Shown: positions 16,175 through 24,626 of the stretch, in pieces
Position numbering within the stretch: position 1 is the stretch's first letter
How the letters are laid out: every line of letters begins with the position of its first letter
The notes under the pieces: generated by a model
Told to the model about the DNA's origin: nothing
Seen by the model: the letters and a program-made list of their open reading frames with translations, nothing else
Databases searched by the model: none
Translations under genes and position numbers: made by a program
Source: DAOTWP01 sp034435675
GTDB taxonomy: Bacteria; Chloroflexota; Anaerolineae; Aggregatilineales; Phototrophicaceae
Assembly: GCA_034435675.1 (NCBI GenBank)
Contig: DAOTWP010000309.1
Span: 1 to 42,554, forward strand
Direction of reading: 5' to 3'
Length of the DNA: 42,554 nucleotides

Positions 16175-17497
16175 CTAGGGATTAACCGTAAACGTACAAC
16201 CGCTTTCAAGCACTGTATTGGCAGTGCCGGGTCCAAAGCGATCAAAGCCGTCGTCAATCTGGCGCGACCACGTTACTCTGAAGCTGACCTGATACGTCCC
16301 GGCGGGAAGCTGCCCAACAGGCACAACCCAGCTAGCAAAATACAGGTCGCCCTGCTGCTGCACTGGCTGCACATACTGTGCCCAGTTTTCGAGCACGAGG
16401 TCGTTCAGACGCACTTCATAGGTTGCGGCGCTGATATGGTCGTTAACCTGCTGCTCCGTGCGGGCAAACCATTCCCACCAGATAAAGACCGTTGAACCAG
16501 AACCAATATCGTTGGGCGGGCGGAAACGCGCTCCCGCGGTGTTGCACTCCGCCAGAATTTGTAGATTACCGTAAGTACGACTGCTTGCGCTGGTTGGCGG
16601 CGGCGTCAGCGTTGGTCCTGTCGGTTGGCGGGTGCCTGGCTGCGCGGTACTGGCGCTGCCGGGTGTAACGCTCGGTGTCGCGGTTGGTGCCGTCACCGTA
16701 TTGACAAACGAACCCGGTGTTGGCGTGACAAAGCCTGCGCCACGCATGATCGCCGTTGCCGTCAGCTCAAAGGCGCTCAACGGGCTAAGCGTGGTTTCCA
16801 ACAGCGCCTGCGCTGACCCGGTGGGCGCTGGAGTATCAGTCACCAGACGCACACTGCCGCCGGCGCTGGCGGTGGCACTGGCAACAGCGGGCGGCGGGGT
16901 GGGCGAAACCGGGTTGCCGCCCAGCACTGCCGTCGGGTAAACCGTGCCCAATGCAACAGCCGTTTCATCAATCGTCGGGACTGCTGTCGGCAGTGGCGTG
17001 GGCGAAGGCTCAACACGCACGACACTCGACGCCATCCAGCCTTCGCGCCCATCGGTCAGGCGCACGCGATACCATGTGCCTTCGGCGGTTTCGGCGGTTT
17101 CCAGCACTTCGACGCGCTCTCCAGCGGGCAGCGCCGCGAATGCCGCAAAGTTCGTCCCTGGTCCTTCACGCACGTTGACACGCTGCGTAGATGACACAAT
17201 GCCGAAGGTCTGCGGTGTAGCCGAAGGTGTCGGCGATAAGGTGGGTGTCGGCGGGATCGGCGTCTCGGAAGGCTCTGGCGTGTTCGACGGAATCGGGGTC
17301 AGCGAGGGTTCCGGCGTTGCGGTAAAACGGGGCGTCTGGCTGGGAACCGGCAGCAGGGTGGCGGTTGCCGCGCCCGCCTGCTGGCTGCTTTCCCCGGTAC
17401 AGGCAGATGCCAGCAGCAGCAGCACGCCTATCGAAATCACAATCCACAAATGCCTGATATTCACAGCCGTAATCAATGTCACTCCACCACTGTCCAT
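16175..17497 (-). CDS. Lipoprotein with SH3b domain and Pro/Thr-rich linkers
   Basis: About 440 residues. A hydrophobic signal (LWIVISIGVLLLLASAC) ends in a lipobox. Then come a Pro/Thr/Ser linker, one SH3b domain (about residues 98-162: RVNVREGPGTNFAAF ... EGTWYRVRLTDGREGWMASS), a second long Pro/Thr linker and a C-terminal Ig-like domain (about 335-440, ending SGCTFTVNP). Extracytoplasmic, probably polymer-binding. The start is uncertain: ATG 17497 sits only about 9 bases below the inferred transcription start, and GTG 17482 or TTG 17476 (GGAG five bases upstream) are good alternatives. Confidence 0.8.
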   Translation of the reverse strand: MDSGGVTLITAVNIRHLWIVISIGVLLLLASACTGESSQQAGAATATLLPVPSQTPRFTATPEPSLTPIPSNTPEPSETPIPPTPTLSPTPSATPQTFGIVSSTQRVNVREGPGTNFAAFAALPAGERVEVLETAETAEGTWYRVRLTDGREGWMASSVVRVEPSPTPLPTAVPTIDETAVALGTVYPTAVLGGNPVSPTPPPAVASATASAGGSVRLVTDTPAPTGSAQALLETTLSPLSAFELTATAIMRGAGFVTPTPGSFVNTVTAPTATPSVTPGSASTAQPGTRQPTGPTLTPPPTSASSRTYGNLQILAECNTAGARFRPPNDIGSGSTVFIWWEWFARTEQQVNDHISAATYEVRLNDLVLENWAQYVQPVQQQGDLYFASWVVPVGQLPAGTYQVSFRVTWSRQIDDGFDRFGPGTANTVLESGCTFTVNP

Positions 17498-17512
17498 CAA
17501 AGTCTACGCACA

Positions 17513-17541
17513 TGTATAGCAGCAAAGTGCGATTTCAGCAA
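17513..17541 (-). promoter_or_regulatory. Promoter of the SH3b lipoprotein gene
   Basis: TTGCTG (17536-17541) and TATACA (17513-17518) on the minus strand are exactly 17 bases apart. Transcription would start close to 17506, so the mRNA leader is very short. Confidence 0.55.
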
Positions 17542-17640
17542 AGCGCAGTAACCACCGTTTGCACTACGCTGGTTGACAGCACACGACATCCCTGCATAGA
17601 CTTTAAGGTCAATCACAAAAATCTCGCGGGATTGTTTTCC

Positions 17641-17668
17641 GTAGGGACGTGTCTCAGACCCGCTCCTA
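17641..17668. repeat. Degenerate intergenic palindrome (GTAGGGACG type)
   Basis: Reads GTAGGGACGTGTCTCAGACC followed by CGCTCCTA. The GTAGGGACG opening is shared with the element at 23777. It lies between divergent genes. The inverted arms are decayed. Confidence 0.35.
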
Positions 17669-17732
17669 TATCCGATATTTTCAATTTGCTTGTACTTAGC
17701 GGCGAACATGGGCAGAAAGGCACAGACGCACC

Positions 17733-18554
17733 GTGCAGATGAAAACAATCTTCTCGAAGCACTGGCTAAGCGCAGCCCGGCACAGGTGGCGGCAAACACC
17801 CTATGCCGCCGGCTTGATCCTGCCTGCCTTTGCCATGCTCCTGCTTTTCCTGTCTTCAACAGGGCTGCTGGCACAGGATGCACCTGCCGAACAGACCTAC
17901 ACACTCGAACTGGATGGCAGCCAACCCGCCCGCGTTGTGGTTGCGGCGCAGGCGGGCGAAACGGTGAGCATTGCTGTGCGCAGTGTGCTGCCCGACGAAA
18001 TTGACCCAACCCTCGCCGTGCTGTCACCGGATAACGACTTACTGCTGTTCAACGACGATCACGGCAGCAGCCGCAGCGATCTGGCGCAGTATGACGCGCT
18101 GATCCCGCGCCTGACATTCCCGGTCAGCGGCGACTATACGCTGGTAGTCAACAGCTTCAACGGCGCACAGGCGGGCACGGTGGCACTCAGCATCAGCCCT
18201 GCCGCCCCGCTTGCTGTCCCAGTCGAGTCCGACGCGGCAGATATTGTCCGGCTGAACATCACCCTGCCGCCTGGCGCAGTGTACGAGTACAGCTTCAGCG
18301 CAGCGCAGGGCGAACGCCTGACGATTACCGCGCGCGACACCAGCGGCACACTCGACCCCCGGTTGACGCTGCTCGCTCCCGACAGCAGCACACTGGCGCA
18401 AAATGACGATCATAACAGTTTCGCTACGGCGCTTAATACGCTGGATGCCCGCATTGACGCGCTGACTTTGCCCGCAGACGGCAGCTACACCGTGCGCGTC
18501 ACCGATTTTCTGGGCAGAGCGGGCAGCGTTGAACTGCTGCTTGACCGGCGCTGA
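17733..18554 (+). CDS. Secreted protein with two PPC-like beta domains
   Basis: A 273-residue exported protein: a long signal peptide (hydrophobic core AFAMLLLFLSSTGLLAQ, cleavage about residue 48) and two repeats of about 110 residues. Each has a D-P-[TR]-L.[VL]L.PD core, a ND[DH]H loop and a final YTV.V..F strand, the pattern of bacterial pre-peptidase C-terminal (PPC) domains. In peptidases these domains follow the catalytic part; here there is no catalytic domain. The start is either GTG 17733 or ATG 17739, with AAAGG upstream at wide spacing. Confidence 0.75.
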   Translation: MQMKTIFSKHWLSAARHRWRQTPYAAGLILPAFAMLLLFLSSTGLLAQDAPAEQTYTLELDGSQPARVVVAAQAGETVSIAVRSVLPDEIDPTLAVLSPDNDLLLFNDDHGSSRSDLAQYDALIPRLTFPVSGDYTLVVNSFNGAQAGTVALSISPAAPLAVPVESDAADIVRLNITLPPGAVYEYSFSAAQGERLTITARDTSGTLDPRLTLLAPDSSTLAQNDDHNSFATALNTLDARIDALTLPADGSYTVRVTDFLGRAGSVELLLDRR

Positions 18555-18599
18555 ACCCGGACGCGCAGCCCTGCCGCTGCCCCTCACCCGGATGCTGTA

Positions 18600-20285
18600 C
18601 TACAACTGCACTGCTGTGCGCACGGTGCCCGCGCGTTCGTGTTTCAGCGTGAGCTGCACGGTGCCGCCCTGCGGCGCGTAAACAACCCATTCCACTTTGG
18701 CGCGGTCTGCCATTGTCGCATCAACGCTCCAGGGGGTTGCCGATGAAGCAGTGTAGGCGCGCCCTTCAAGCTGCCCCAGTTCCTCACGCGGTTTGCCGGT
18801 GTGCAGTGCTGCGCCGTCCGGCAGCGCAATTTCTGCGACCAGCACCCGCACCGCCTGTTTAGCCAGTGCTTGCTTGCTGACATAGGTCGGCAGCCAGCCG
18901 GTATTCTGCACCACCGCCCGCACCCGATAATTACCGCCGCCCAGCGCGGTCACGTCAGTTTGCAGCAGTTCGAGGCGCGGCGAGATTTGCAGATGCCAGA
19001 TGAGCCAGTCGGTAAACGGCGCAATCTCTTTTTCCAACAGGTGCGGCGGCGGGTTACGCCAGGCATACTGCATGTTCCAACCGCCCAATTCCACTGCGCC
19101 CAACTGCGGATGCTGGAACGAATACCAGTCCACGTAGCCTTTGCCGTCCAATTGCTCGTCGCTCCACTGGAGCATCTTCACATCATCGTCAAGCGGATGT
19201 TCGCGATACCAGTCAATGAATTTGTACTCGCCAATGCCCGCCTGACGCTGCGGTGACCAGATTTCCACCGTCCACGCAAAGATGCCGTAGTGGTCGAACA
19301 GCCAGTCGTCAAAGACGCCGGTAATCACTTCTTTGGGGTGGTATTTGAAGTCATGGAAAACGGACACATTGGGATAGCCAGTAAGCGCAGTGCCCTGGTC
19401 GCCGATCTTCTTATAAGTCCACAGGTCTTCGGCAGGCATGTTCTCGTCTGCCTGTGTGCCGTAGGGACGCAAGAGGACACCACTCCAGGTGTGGAACGTG
19501 ACAGCCCCGGTGATATTCCTGTGGCGGGCGATGTAGTCTACAATAGCACGCACCTCCGGTTCGCTGGTCGGGTAGGGACCAGCACCCTGCTGCTCGTATT
19601 CCTGCCGCCATTGTGAGGGAAAGTTGCGGTTCAGGTCGAGTCCCTCTTTGATGCGCTGCGGGAAGACCAGCACACCGTCATAATTGTCAATTGTGCCCTC
19701 TTGCAGCAAGTGGTAGTAAGTGCCTCCGGTTTCGACAGGATCACGGCGCACCATCAGGCGGGGATGTTCCGGGTGCTGCTTCCATGCCCCGTTGGGGTCT
19801 TTGATGCGCATCGCCAGCATGCGCCCGTCGCCGTCCACATCTTCCATCTTCAGCCCCTCAAACGGGTCTTCGTCAAAGGGATAAGGGCGAGTGCTGCTGC
19901 GGATAATTTTCGGCTTGTCTGCCAGCGCCCACTCCGCGCCGTCGGGGTTCACGCGCGGACAAACGTAATAGGCGCGGCTGTCCAGCAGGGCGGTCACTGC
20001 CGGGTCGCTGCCATAACGCTGCGTGAGCTGGTTGAGCAGATACAGGCACGCACTGCTGGGCGACACCTCGGTGGCGTGGATGTTGCCATCCACCCACAGC
20101 GCGGGTTTTTCCTCGGCAGGACCACTGGCGCTGCTGGTGACGGTGACAATCCAGATGTCACGCCCTTCGTAGCTCTTGCCAGCGCTTTCAAGGTGAATAA
20201 GCTGCGGGTACTGCGCCGCAAATTCCTGCAAAATGCGGGTCAGATCGTCATAGCGGTAATAACGGTCAAAGGTCACGTCTGGCAT
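18600..20285 (-). CDS. Zinc carboxypeptidase, M14 family
   Basis: A 561-residue metallopeptidase. The first zinc-binding pair is in GNIHATE (His70, Glu73), the third ligand is His265 in TFHTWSG, NPDG is at 111-114, the carboxylate-binding DLNRNFP is at 217-223 and the catalytic Glu is Glu341 in AWTVEIWSP. All core M14 residues are present. The C-terminal 170 residues are beta-rich with no recognised domain. The ATG at 20285 has AAGGG about 10 bases upstream; with this start there is no signal peptide, so the protein may be cytoplasmic or exported by another route. A TATACT box at 20398-20403 is a weak promoter candidate. It would remove C-terminal residues from peptides. Confidence 0.9.
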   Translation of the reverse strand: MPDVTFDRYYRYDDLTRILQEFAAQYPQLIHLESAGKSYEGRDIWIVTVTSSASGPAEEKPALWVDGNIHATEVSPSSACLYLLNQLTQRYGSDPAVTALLDSRAYYVCPRVNPDGAEWALADKPKIIRSSTRPYPFDEDPFEGLKMEDVDGDGRMLAMRIKDPNGAWKQHPEHPRLMVRRDPVETGGTYYHLLQEGTIDNYDGVLVFPQRIKEGLDLNRNFPSQWRQEYEQQGAGPYPTSEPEVRAIVDYIARHRNITGAVTFHTWSGVLLRPYGTQADENMPAEDLWTYKKIGDQGTALTGYPNVSVFHDFKYHPKEVITGVFDDWLFDHYGIFAWTVEIWSPQRQAGIGEYKFIDWYREHPLDDDVKMLQWSDEQLDGKGYVDWYSFQHPQLGAVELGGWNMQYAWRNPPPHLLEKEIAPFTDWLIWHLQISPRLELLQTDVTALGGGNYRVRAVVQNTGWLPTYVSKQALAKQAVRVLVAEIALPDGAALHTGKPREELGQLEGRAYTASSATPWSVDATMADRAKVEWVVYAPQGGTVQLTLKHERAGTVRTAVQL

Positions 20286-20462
20286 AAGTTGGCATCCCTT
20301 CCGGAAAACGCGCTCCACGCGAAAAGCAGGCGGGTCTGCACCGGTGAACGGGCAAAGCCAATGCGCATCCGGTGCGCAGACAGACGCTGCGCAGCAGAGT
20401 ATAACCCGCTTCACAATCGGAAGGGTGTAATGGTGCTAAATGGTGTTACAGTCTGCTGCGGG

Positions 20463-21026
20463 TCATGTCCCCGCTGCAATGACCATCGCAGCCGCCATTT
20501 GATCCTGCTGGTACAGCGTTAGCAGATACCAGCCCAGAAATACGAGGATGGTCGGTGCTTTGCTTGGCTCCATGTCTGCCTTCAGGCTGATACCCGCGCC
20601 CGCACGGAAACTACCGCCCGTCTGGAAGCCGAGCAGGGGATCGCCCGCTTCGGTAGTCCACGCCCACTTTGATCCCCAGTTGTTGGCACGCTGCCAGAGG
20701 TATACACGACCATCAGGATAGACCAGTTCCCCTGACACGCGCTTGCGGCGGATATAACGAAAGACTGCCGGTTGATCTCCGGTGTTGATAGAACGAATGT
20801 GGATCACCTGCTGCCAGCGCAAAAAACCCACGCGCTCAGTGCGGCGTTCGAACTGCCAGCGGTTGCCGACAGCATCCACTTCAAAGCGGTTGTTCCTGTT
20901 GCGCACGCGCCTGATATGCCCCAGAACGCCGCCGGCTGCATCGCGCAGTTCAAAGTGCTGCCGCCAGCCGCGCAATTTCACCCAGCGAATATCCTGATTT
21001 TCCAGTTCTGCCAGTGTTTTGGTCAT
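20463..21026 (-). CDS. Protein of unknown function with C-terminal hydrophobic segment
   Basis: A 187-residue protein rich in Arg and Trp (WRQHFELRDAAGGVLGHIRRVR; FLRWQQVIHIRS), giving alternating beta-strand texture over residues 15-150, then a hydrophobic helix LVFLGWYLLTLYQQDQ near the C-terminus. This layout recalls a tubby/LURP-one-like barrel with a membrane-associated helix, but that is by texture only. The ATG at 21026 has a G-rich AGGGGGG stretch upstream. It lies between the carboxypeptidase and a TPR gene on the same strand. Confidence 0.65.
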   Translation of the reverse strand: MTKTLAELENQDIRWVKLRGWRQHFELRDAAGGVLGHIRRVRNRNNRFEVDAVGNRWQFERRTERVGFLRWQQVIHIRSINTGDQPAVFRYIRRKRVSGELVYPDGRVYLWQRANNWGSKWAWTTEAGDPLLGFQTGGSFRAGAGISLKADMEPSKAPTILVFLGWYLLTLYQQDQMAAAMVIAAGT

Positions 21027-21120
21027 CGCGCCCCCCTGCTTACCTGTTCAGGCAAGCTACACTGCGCCTTACAGGGTTTACGCAGACCGCTGCCGCCGGG
21101 TTGCGACCGGCTAAGGCTTC

Positions 21121-21777
21121 TCAGGTGTCCAGCGCGCGCAGTTTCTCCTCAACATCTCTTGCTGCGCGCTCGTCACCCGCCTGCTTAAACGCGACCACGC
21201 TGCCCAGATACTGCGCCCGCGCCGTAGCACGATCCCCCTGCCGCTGTGAAAGCTGCGCCAGCCCGCGCAGCGCCAGAGCGCGGCACATGGCATCCTGCGC
21301 GCGGTTGGCATAATCGAGCGCTTCATGCAGCATTTTATGCGCCCGCCCAAATTCGCCGCGCAGATAAGCAATCGTTCCCTGTTCAAAGAGGTTGGCAGAC
21401 AGACTCAGTTCTGCGTCGTCGAGATTGTTGCGAATCAGGACAAACTCTTCATGAAACAATTCGAGCGCATGATCGTAGTTTTCTGCCAACCGTTCGACCA
21501 TGCCAAGCTGGTGCAGGGCGACATGTTCACTCTCAATATCCCCACGGGCTTTCGCCTCTGCCCGCAGTTCGCGGTACAGGGTGCGCGCACCCTCGTAATC
21601 CCCGCGATGCGCGCGCGCAAATGCCAGCATATGCGCTGCGTGACGGTACAACGCAGACTTGCGATCTGGAATGGTCGCAATTACCCGCTGGTAGAGCGCT
21701 TCTGCATTTTCAAACTGCGATTCATCGAACGCATGATAAGCGTTCGCCAGCAGCGTTCTGATCGTCTCGTCTGCCAT
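21121..21777 (-). CDS. TPR-repeat protein
   Basis: A 218-residue soluble helical protein built from five to six TPR units, with tell-tale A.Y.Q/E.ALY and G[DE]...A..L... phases (for example QFENAEALYQRVI, GDYEGARTLYREL, NYDHALELF, GEFGRAHKML, GDRATARAQYL). TPRs scaffold protein-protein contacts; the partner is unknown. The ATG at 21777 has GAGGG about 7 bases upstream. A short C-terminal-looking fragment of another frame sits just before it (21791-21958). Confidence 0.85.
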   Translation of the reverse strand: MADETIRTLLANAYHAFDESQFENAEALYQRVIATIPDRKSALYRHAAHMLAFARAHRGDYEGARTLYRELRAEAKARGDIESEHVALHQLGMVERLAENYDHALELFHEEFVLIRNNLDDAELSLSANLFEQGTIAYLRGEFGRAHKMLHEALDYANRAQDAMCRALALRGLAQLSQRQGDRATARAQYLGSVVAFKQAGDERAARDVEEKLRALDT

Positions 21778-21790
21778 ATGCCGCCCTCTG

Positions 21791-21958
21791 CTACATCCTG
21801 TCGAGTTCCTCGATCATTGCTTTCCGTTTGGGATACTTCGCCTTCAATTCATCAACAAGTTCCAGCGCACGCTCTTCGTGCCCCACAGTCACAACGCGGC
21901 GCAGTAGCGCCATACGTTTGAGACAGTCTTCATGTGCGGCGTTGCCATCTCGAGACGG
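21791..21958 (-). pseudogene. Possible remnant or small helical gene before the TPR gene
   Basis: A minus-strand frame of about 55 codons ends with a TAG at 21791-21793. It reads like a helix-rich C-terminus (HEDCLKRMALLRRVVTVGHE, then ALELVDELKAKYP and IEELDRM). The only internal start is ATG 21913 without a ribosome site, and an in-frame stop (TAA at 21959-21961) lies just upstream. It may be the tail of a degraded TPR-type gene or a 40-residue small protein. Confidence 0.35.
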
Positions 21959-22038
21959 TTATTGGCAGTTCTGTAACAAAAACTGTCTTTATCCTGCATC
22001 ATGTAAGGCAGCACATTTCACCGGTTAAGTTTATCTGC

Positions 22039-23553
22039 CTATTCCTCCGCCCAGTGCCGTGCCCGTTCTACTGCACGCTGCCAGCCCGCATAGAGTGTCT
22101 CGCGCTGGCCGGCGGACATCCGCGGCTCAAAACGGCGTTCCACCTGCCACTGCCCGGCGATGTCTGCCTGCGAGGACCAGTAATCCACCGCCAGCCCTGC
22201 CAGATAAGCCGCGCCAAGCGCTGTCGTCTCGGTTACGGCGGGGCGTTCCACCGGCACACCCAGAATGTCCGCCTGAAACTGCATCAGGAAATCGTTACGC
22301 GCTGCGCCGCCGTCCACGCGCAGGGTCGTCAGCGCAATGCCATCTCCGGCGCTGCTGGCATCGGCTGCCATCGCCTGCGCGACATCGCGGGTCTGGTAGG
22401 CAATGCTTTCCAGTGTGGCGCGCACAATCTGCGCCCGCCCTGCGCCGCGTGTTAAACCGACGATTGTCCCCCGTGCATATTGATCCCAGTAGGGCGCACC
22501 CAAGCCTACGAATGCCGGAACCACATAGACGCCCGCTGTGTCCGGCACACTCCGCGCCAGCGTTTCGCTTTCCGCCGCACTGCTGATCAGCTTCAGTTCG
22601 TCGCGCAGCCACTGCACCGCCGCGCCCCCGATAAAGATGCTGCCCTCCAGCGCGTACTGCATCGCGCCGTCGTCGCCCAGCTTCCAGCCAATGGTGGTCA
22701 GCAGCCGATTGCGCGAGGTGATCGCCTCCGTGCCGGTGTTCATCAGCATAAAACAGCCGGTGCCATAAGTGTTCTTCGCCATACCCGGCGTAAAGCACGC
22801 CTGACCAAACGTTGCCGCCTGCTGGTCACCCGCGATCCCGGCAATGGGGATTGCACCACCAAACAGCGCCGGGTCGGTTTCGCCATAATGCATGCTGCTG
22901 GGCACAACCTGCGGCAGCATCGCCAGCGGGATATCCAGATGTTTGGTGATGGTGGTGGACCACCACTTCTTGTGGATGTCGTAGAGCAGGGTGCGGCTGG
23001 CGTTGCTCACATCGGTGATATGCAGCCTGCCGCCAGTCAGCTTCCAGATGAGGTAGCTGTCCACCGTGCCAAATGCCAGCTTGCCTGCCTCAGCGCGAGC
23101 GCGAGCGCCGGGCACATTATCCAGCAGCCAGGCAACTTTTGTGCCGGAAAAGTAGGCGTCTGTCACCAGTCCGGTTTTTTCCAGGATGATTTTGTCGAAA
23201 CCCTCTGCCTTGAGCTGGTCGCACAGCGCGGCAGTGCGGCGATCCTGCCAGACAATCGCGTTGTGAATTGGCTCGCCGGTGTCCCGATCCCAAATCAGCG
23301 TGGTTTCGCGCTGATTGGTGATGCCAATAGCGGCAATCGCTGCCGCGCCGACCCCGGCAGCGCGCATGGCCGCCTGCGCGACGGCAAGCTGCGTGTTCCA
23401 GAGGTCAGCGGGGTCGTGTTCCACCCAGCCGGGGCGGGGATAAATCTGGCGAAACTCCTGCTGTTCCACGGCAATCAGCCGTCCACTGTGGTCAAACAGA
23501 ATCGCGCGGGAGGAAGTCGTTCCCTGATCGAGCGCGAGGATATAGCCTGACAT
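22039..23553 (-). CDS. glpK: Glycerol kinase
   Basis: A 504-residue FGGY-family kinase with the hallmarks of GlpK: LALDQGTTSSR (phosphate-1 loop), HNAIVWQDRRT, the DAYFSGTK segment, DSYLIWKLTGG, AGIAGDQQAATFGQ, NTYGTGCFMLMNTG and VVPAFVGLGAPYWD. It phosphorylates glycerol to sn-glycerol 3-phosphate in the cytoplasm. Length and order are normal. The ATG at 23553 has AAGGA 8 bases upstream. No facilitator (glpF) or dehydrogenase (glpD) gene is adjacent, so it is a stand-alone copy. Confidence 0.95.
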   Translation of the reverse strand: MSGYILALDQGTTSSRAILFDHSGRLIAVEQQEFRQIYPRPGWVEHDPADLWNTQLAVAQAAMRAAGVGAAAIAAIGITNQRETTLIWDRDTGEPIHNAIVWQDRRTAALCDQLKAEGFDKIILEKTGLVTDAYFSGTKVAWLLDNVPGARARAEAGKLAFGTVDSYLIWKLTGGRLHITDVSNASRTLLYDIHKKWWSTTITKHLDIPLAMLPQVVPSSMHYGETDPALFGGAIPIAGIAGDQQAATFGQACFTPGMAKNTYGTGCFMLMNTGTEAITSRNRLLTTIGWKLGDDGAMQYALEGSIFIGGAAVQWLRDELKLISSAAESETLARSVPDTAGVYVVPAFVGLGAPYWDQYARGTIVGLTRGAGRAQIVRATLESIAYQTRDVAQAMAADASSAGDGIALTTLRVDGGAARNDFLMQFQADILGVPVERPAVTETTALGAAYLAGLAVDYWSSQADIAGQWQVERRFEPRMSAGQRETLYAGWQRAVERARHWAEE

Positions 23554-23776
23554 GATCCAAATCCTTCTCAATATGCGTTTGGCGGGCGCTGGGACAGCGC
23601 GGCTACCCGGAAATGTTATCCACAAGGGGGCGGGGATGCAAAAGCAGGTGGTCTGTACGGGTGGCGAAATGCAGGAAGCGTGTGGGCAGGGCGTTTTCTT
23701 GACACCGGCGGCAGCAGCGCCGTGGGGAATAGTCAAGGCATTTTGTCACTCAAAGGTAAGGATCGCGGATTATCTC

Positions 23777-23800
23777 GTAGGGACGAGGTGTTCCTCGCCC
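23777..23800. repeat. Intergenic palindrome, GGACGAGG/CCTCGCCC
   Basis: GTAGGGACGAGG-TGTT-CCTCGCCC forms a stem of eight positions with one mismatch and a TGTT loop. It is a relative of the 3129-3159 and 17641-17668 elements and lies in the 350-base gap after the glycerol kinase start. Confidence 0.55.
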
Positions 23801-23836
23801 GGCTTGATGAATTTACGGATAGATTGTAAGCAGACA

Positions 23837-23857
23837 CAGCCCACAGAACACGGGCTG
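23837..23857 (-). terminator. Hairpin downstream of the DoxX-like gene (second)
   Basis: CAGCCC and GGGCTG enclose nine bases. On the minus strand this is the second hairpin after the DoxX-like stop. Confidence 0.35.
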
Positions 23858-23878
23858 CGGGCTGCGCTGGTTAAGCTT

Positions 23879-23898
23879 CAGCAGCGGTCAGGCTGCTG
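23879..23898 (-). terminator. Hairpin directly downstream of the DoxX-like gene
   Basis: CAGCAGC and GCTGCTG form a perfect 7-bp stem around six bases, starting five bases after the stop codon. It is the better terminator candidate of the pair, though no T-run follows. Confidence 0.45.
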
Positions 23899-23903
23899 CG
23901 GCA

Positions 23904-24437
23904 CTACATCAGGTTTTCGGCGGGAATCTCCGAAGTGTTGCGGAAGCGGGCATCACGCGGGGCATTGGGCAGCCGGTGCGCGGTGGCAGCAACAATGACC
24001 AGTGCCGCAGAAATCAGGATAATGTCCTTGAAGACATACTGCCCTTCAAGTGTCCACATATGCGGGAACTGCACCCAGATCAGATGCGGTGCGAGCACAA
24101 TCGGCGATACTGCGCCTGCCATTTGCATCAGCATCAGCGCGGTGGTCAGGCGCGGCAGGCGCCCCACAAGGAACAGCAGCCCAATGATGATTTCAAACAC
24201 ACCGATAAAGATGACAAACGCGGTGAGCAGGTCCGCAGGCAGAAAGTTGTACGTGCCGCGAATCAGCGGTTCCGCCGGGCTGGCGTTGGGGAACAGCTTC
24301 AGCGCGCCGAACCAGACATAGACGATACCCACCGCAAGGCGCAGCAACAGCACACTGTTACGGCGCTGCCATTGCAGCAGAACGGTATCGGCGTTCACCA
24401 GCGGAAGGGGCAAATTGCGAGCAATCCGGGACAACAT
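23904..24437 (-). CDS. DoxX-like membrane protein
   Basis: A 177-residue membrane protein with four hydrophobic helices. The first carries LLRLAVGIVYVWFGALKLFP, the second FVIFIGVFEIIIGLLFLVG, the third is around LMLMQMAGAV and the fourth is KDIILISAALVIVAA. This is the layout of the DoxX/DoxD-like quinone-reactive family, which has oxidoreductase and unassigned members. The ATG at 24437 has GAGG six bases upstream; an ATG four codons earlier is less well placed. The C-terminus is a short polar tail. No thiosulfate genes are nearby, so the substrate is unknown. Confidence 0.75.
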   Translation of the reverse strand: MLSRIARNLPLPLVNADTVLLQWQRRNSVLLLRLAVGIVYVWFGALKLFPNASPAEPLIRGTYNFLPADLLTAFVIFIGVFEIIIGLLFLVGRLPRLTTALMLMQMAGAVSPIVLAPHLIWVQFPHMWTLEGQYVFKDIILISAALVIVAATAHRLPNAPRDARFRNTSEIPAENLM

Positions 24438-24449
24438 GGAGCACCTCAT

Positions 24450-24626
24450 TTCATAGGAAGGAACATGATGTGCTCAGTAAAACACAGATCGCCAGATCTT
24501 ACCCCTAATCTTCGGTGGATTTTCCGTTCACCCCTTTGCCACCACGCCTATAGGTCTTTTGGCGGATGCCTTGTTCAGACAAGCTGCCTGTGCGCTGCTG
24601 CCTGCACGGCTCCGGCGTATTCGGCT
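24450..24626. other. Intergenic spacer with small stem
   Basis: About 177 bases. The only structure noticed is CTTGTTCAGACAAG near 24570, a 5-bp stem with a TTCAG-type loop loosely similar to the gene-end repeat at 2016. Nothing else stands out. Confidence 0.3.

Noticed and set aside
19450..19480. GTAGGGACG inside the M14 carboxypeptidase gene
   Set aside because: It encodes conserved catalytic-domain residues (LRPYG), so similarity to the intergenic palindromes is coincidental.
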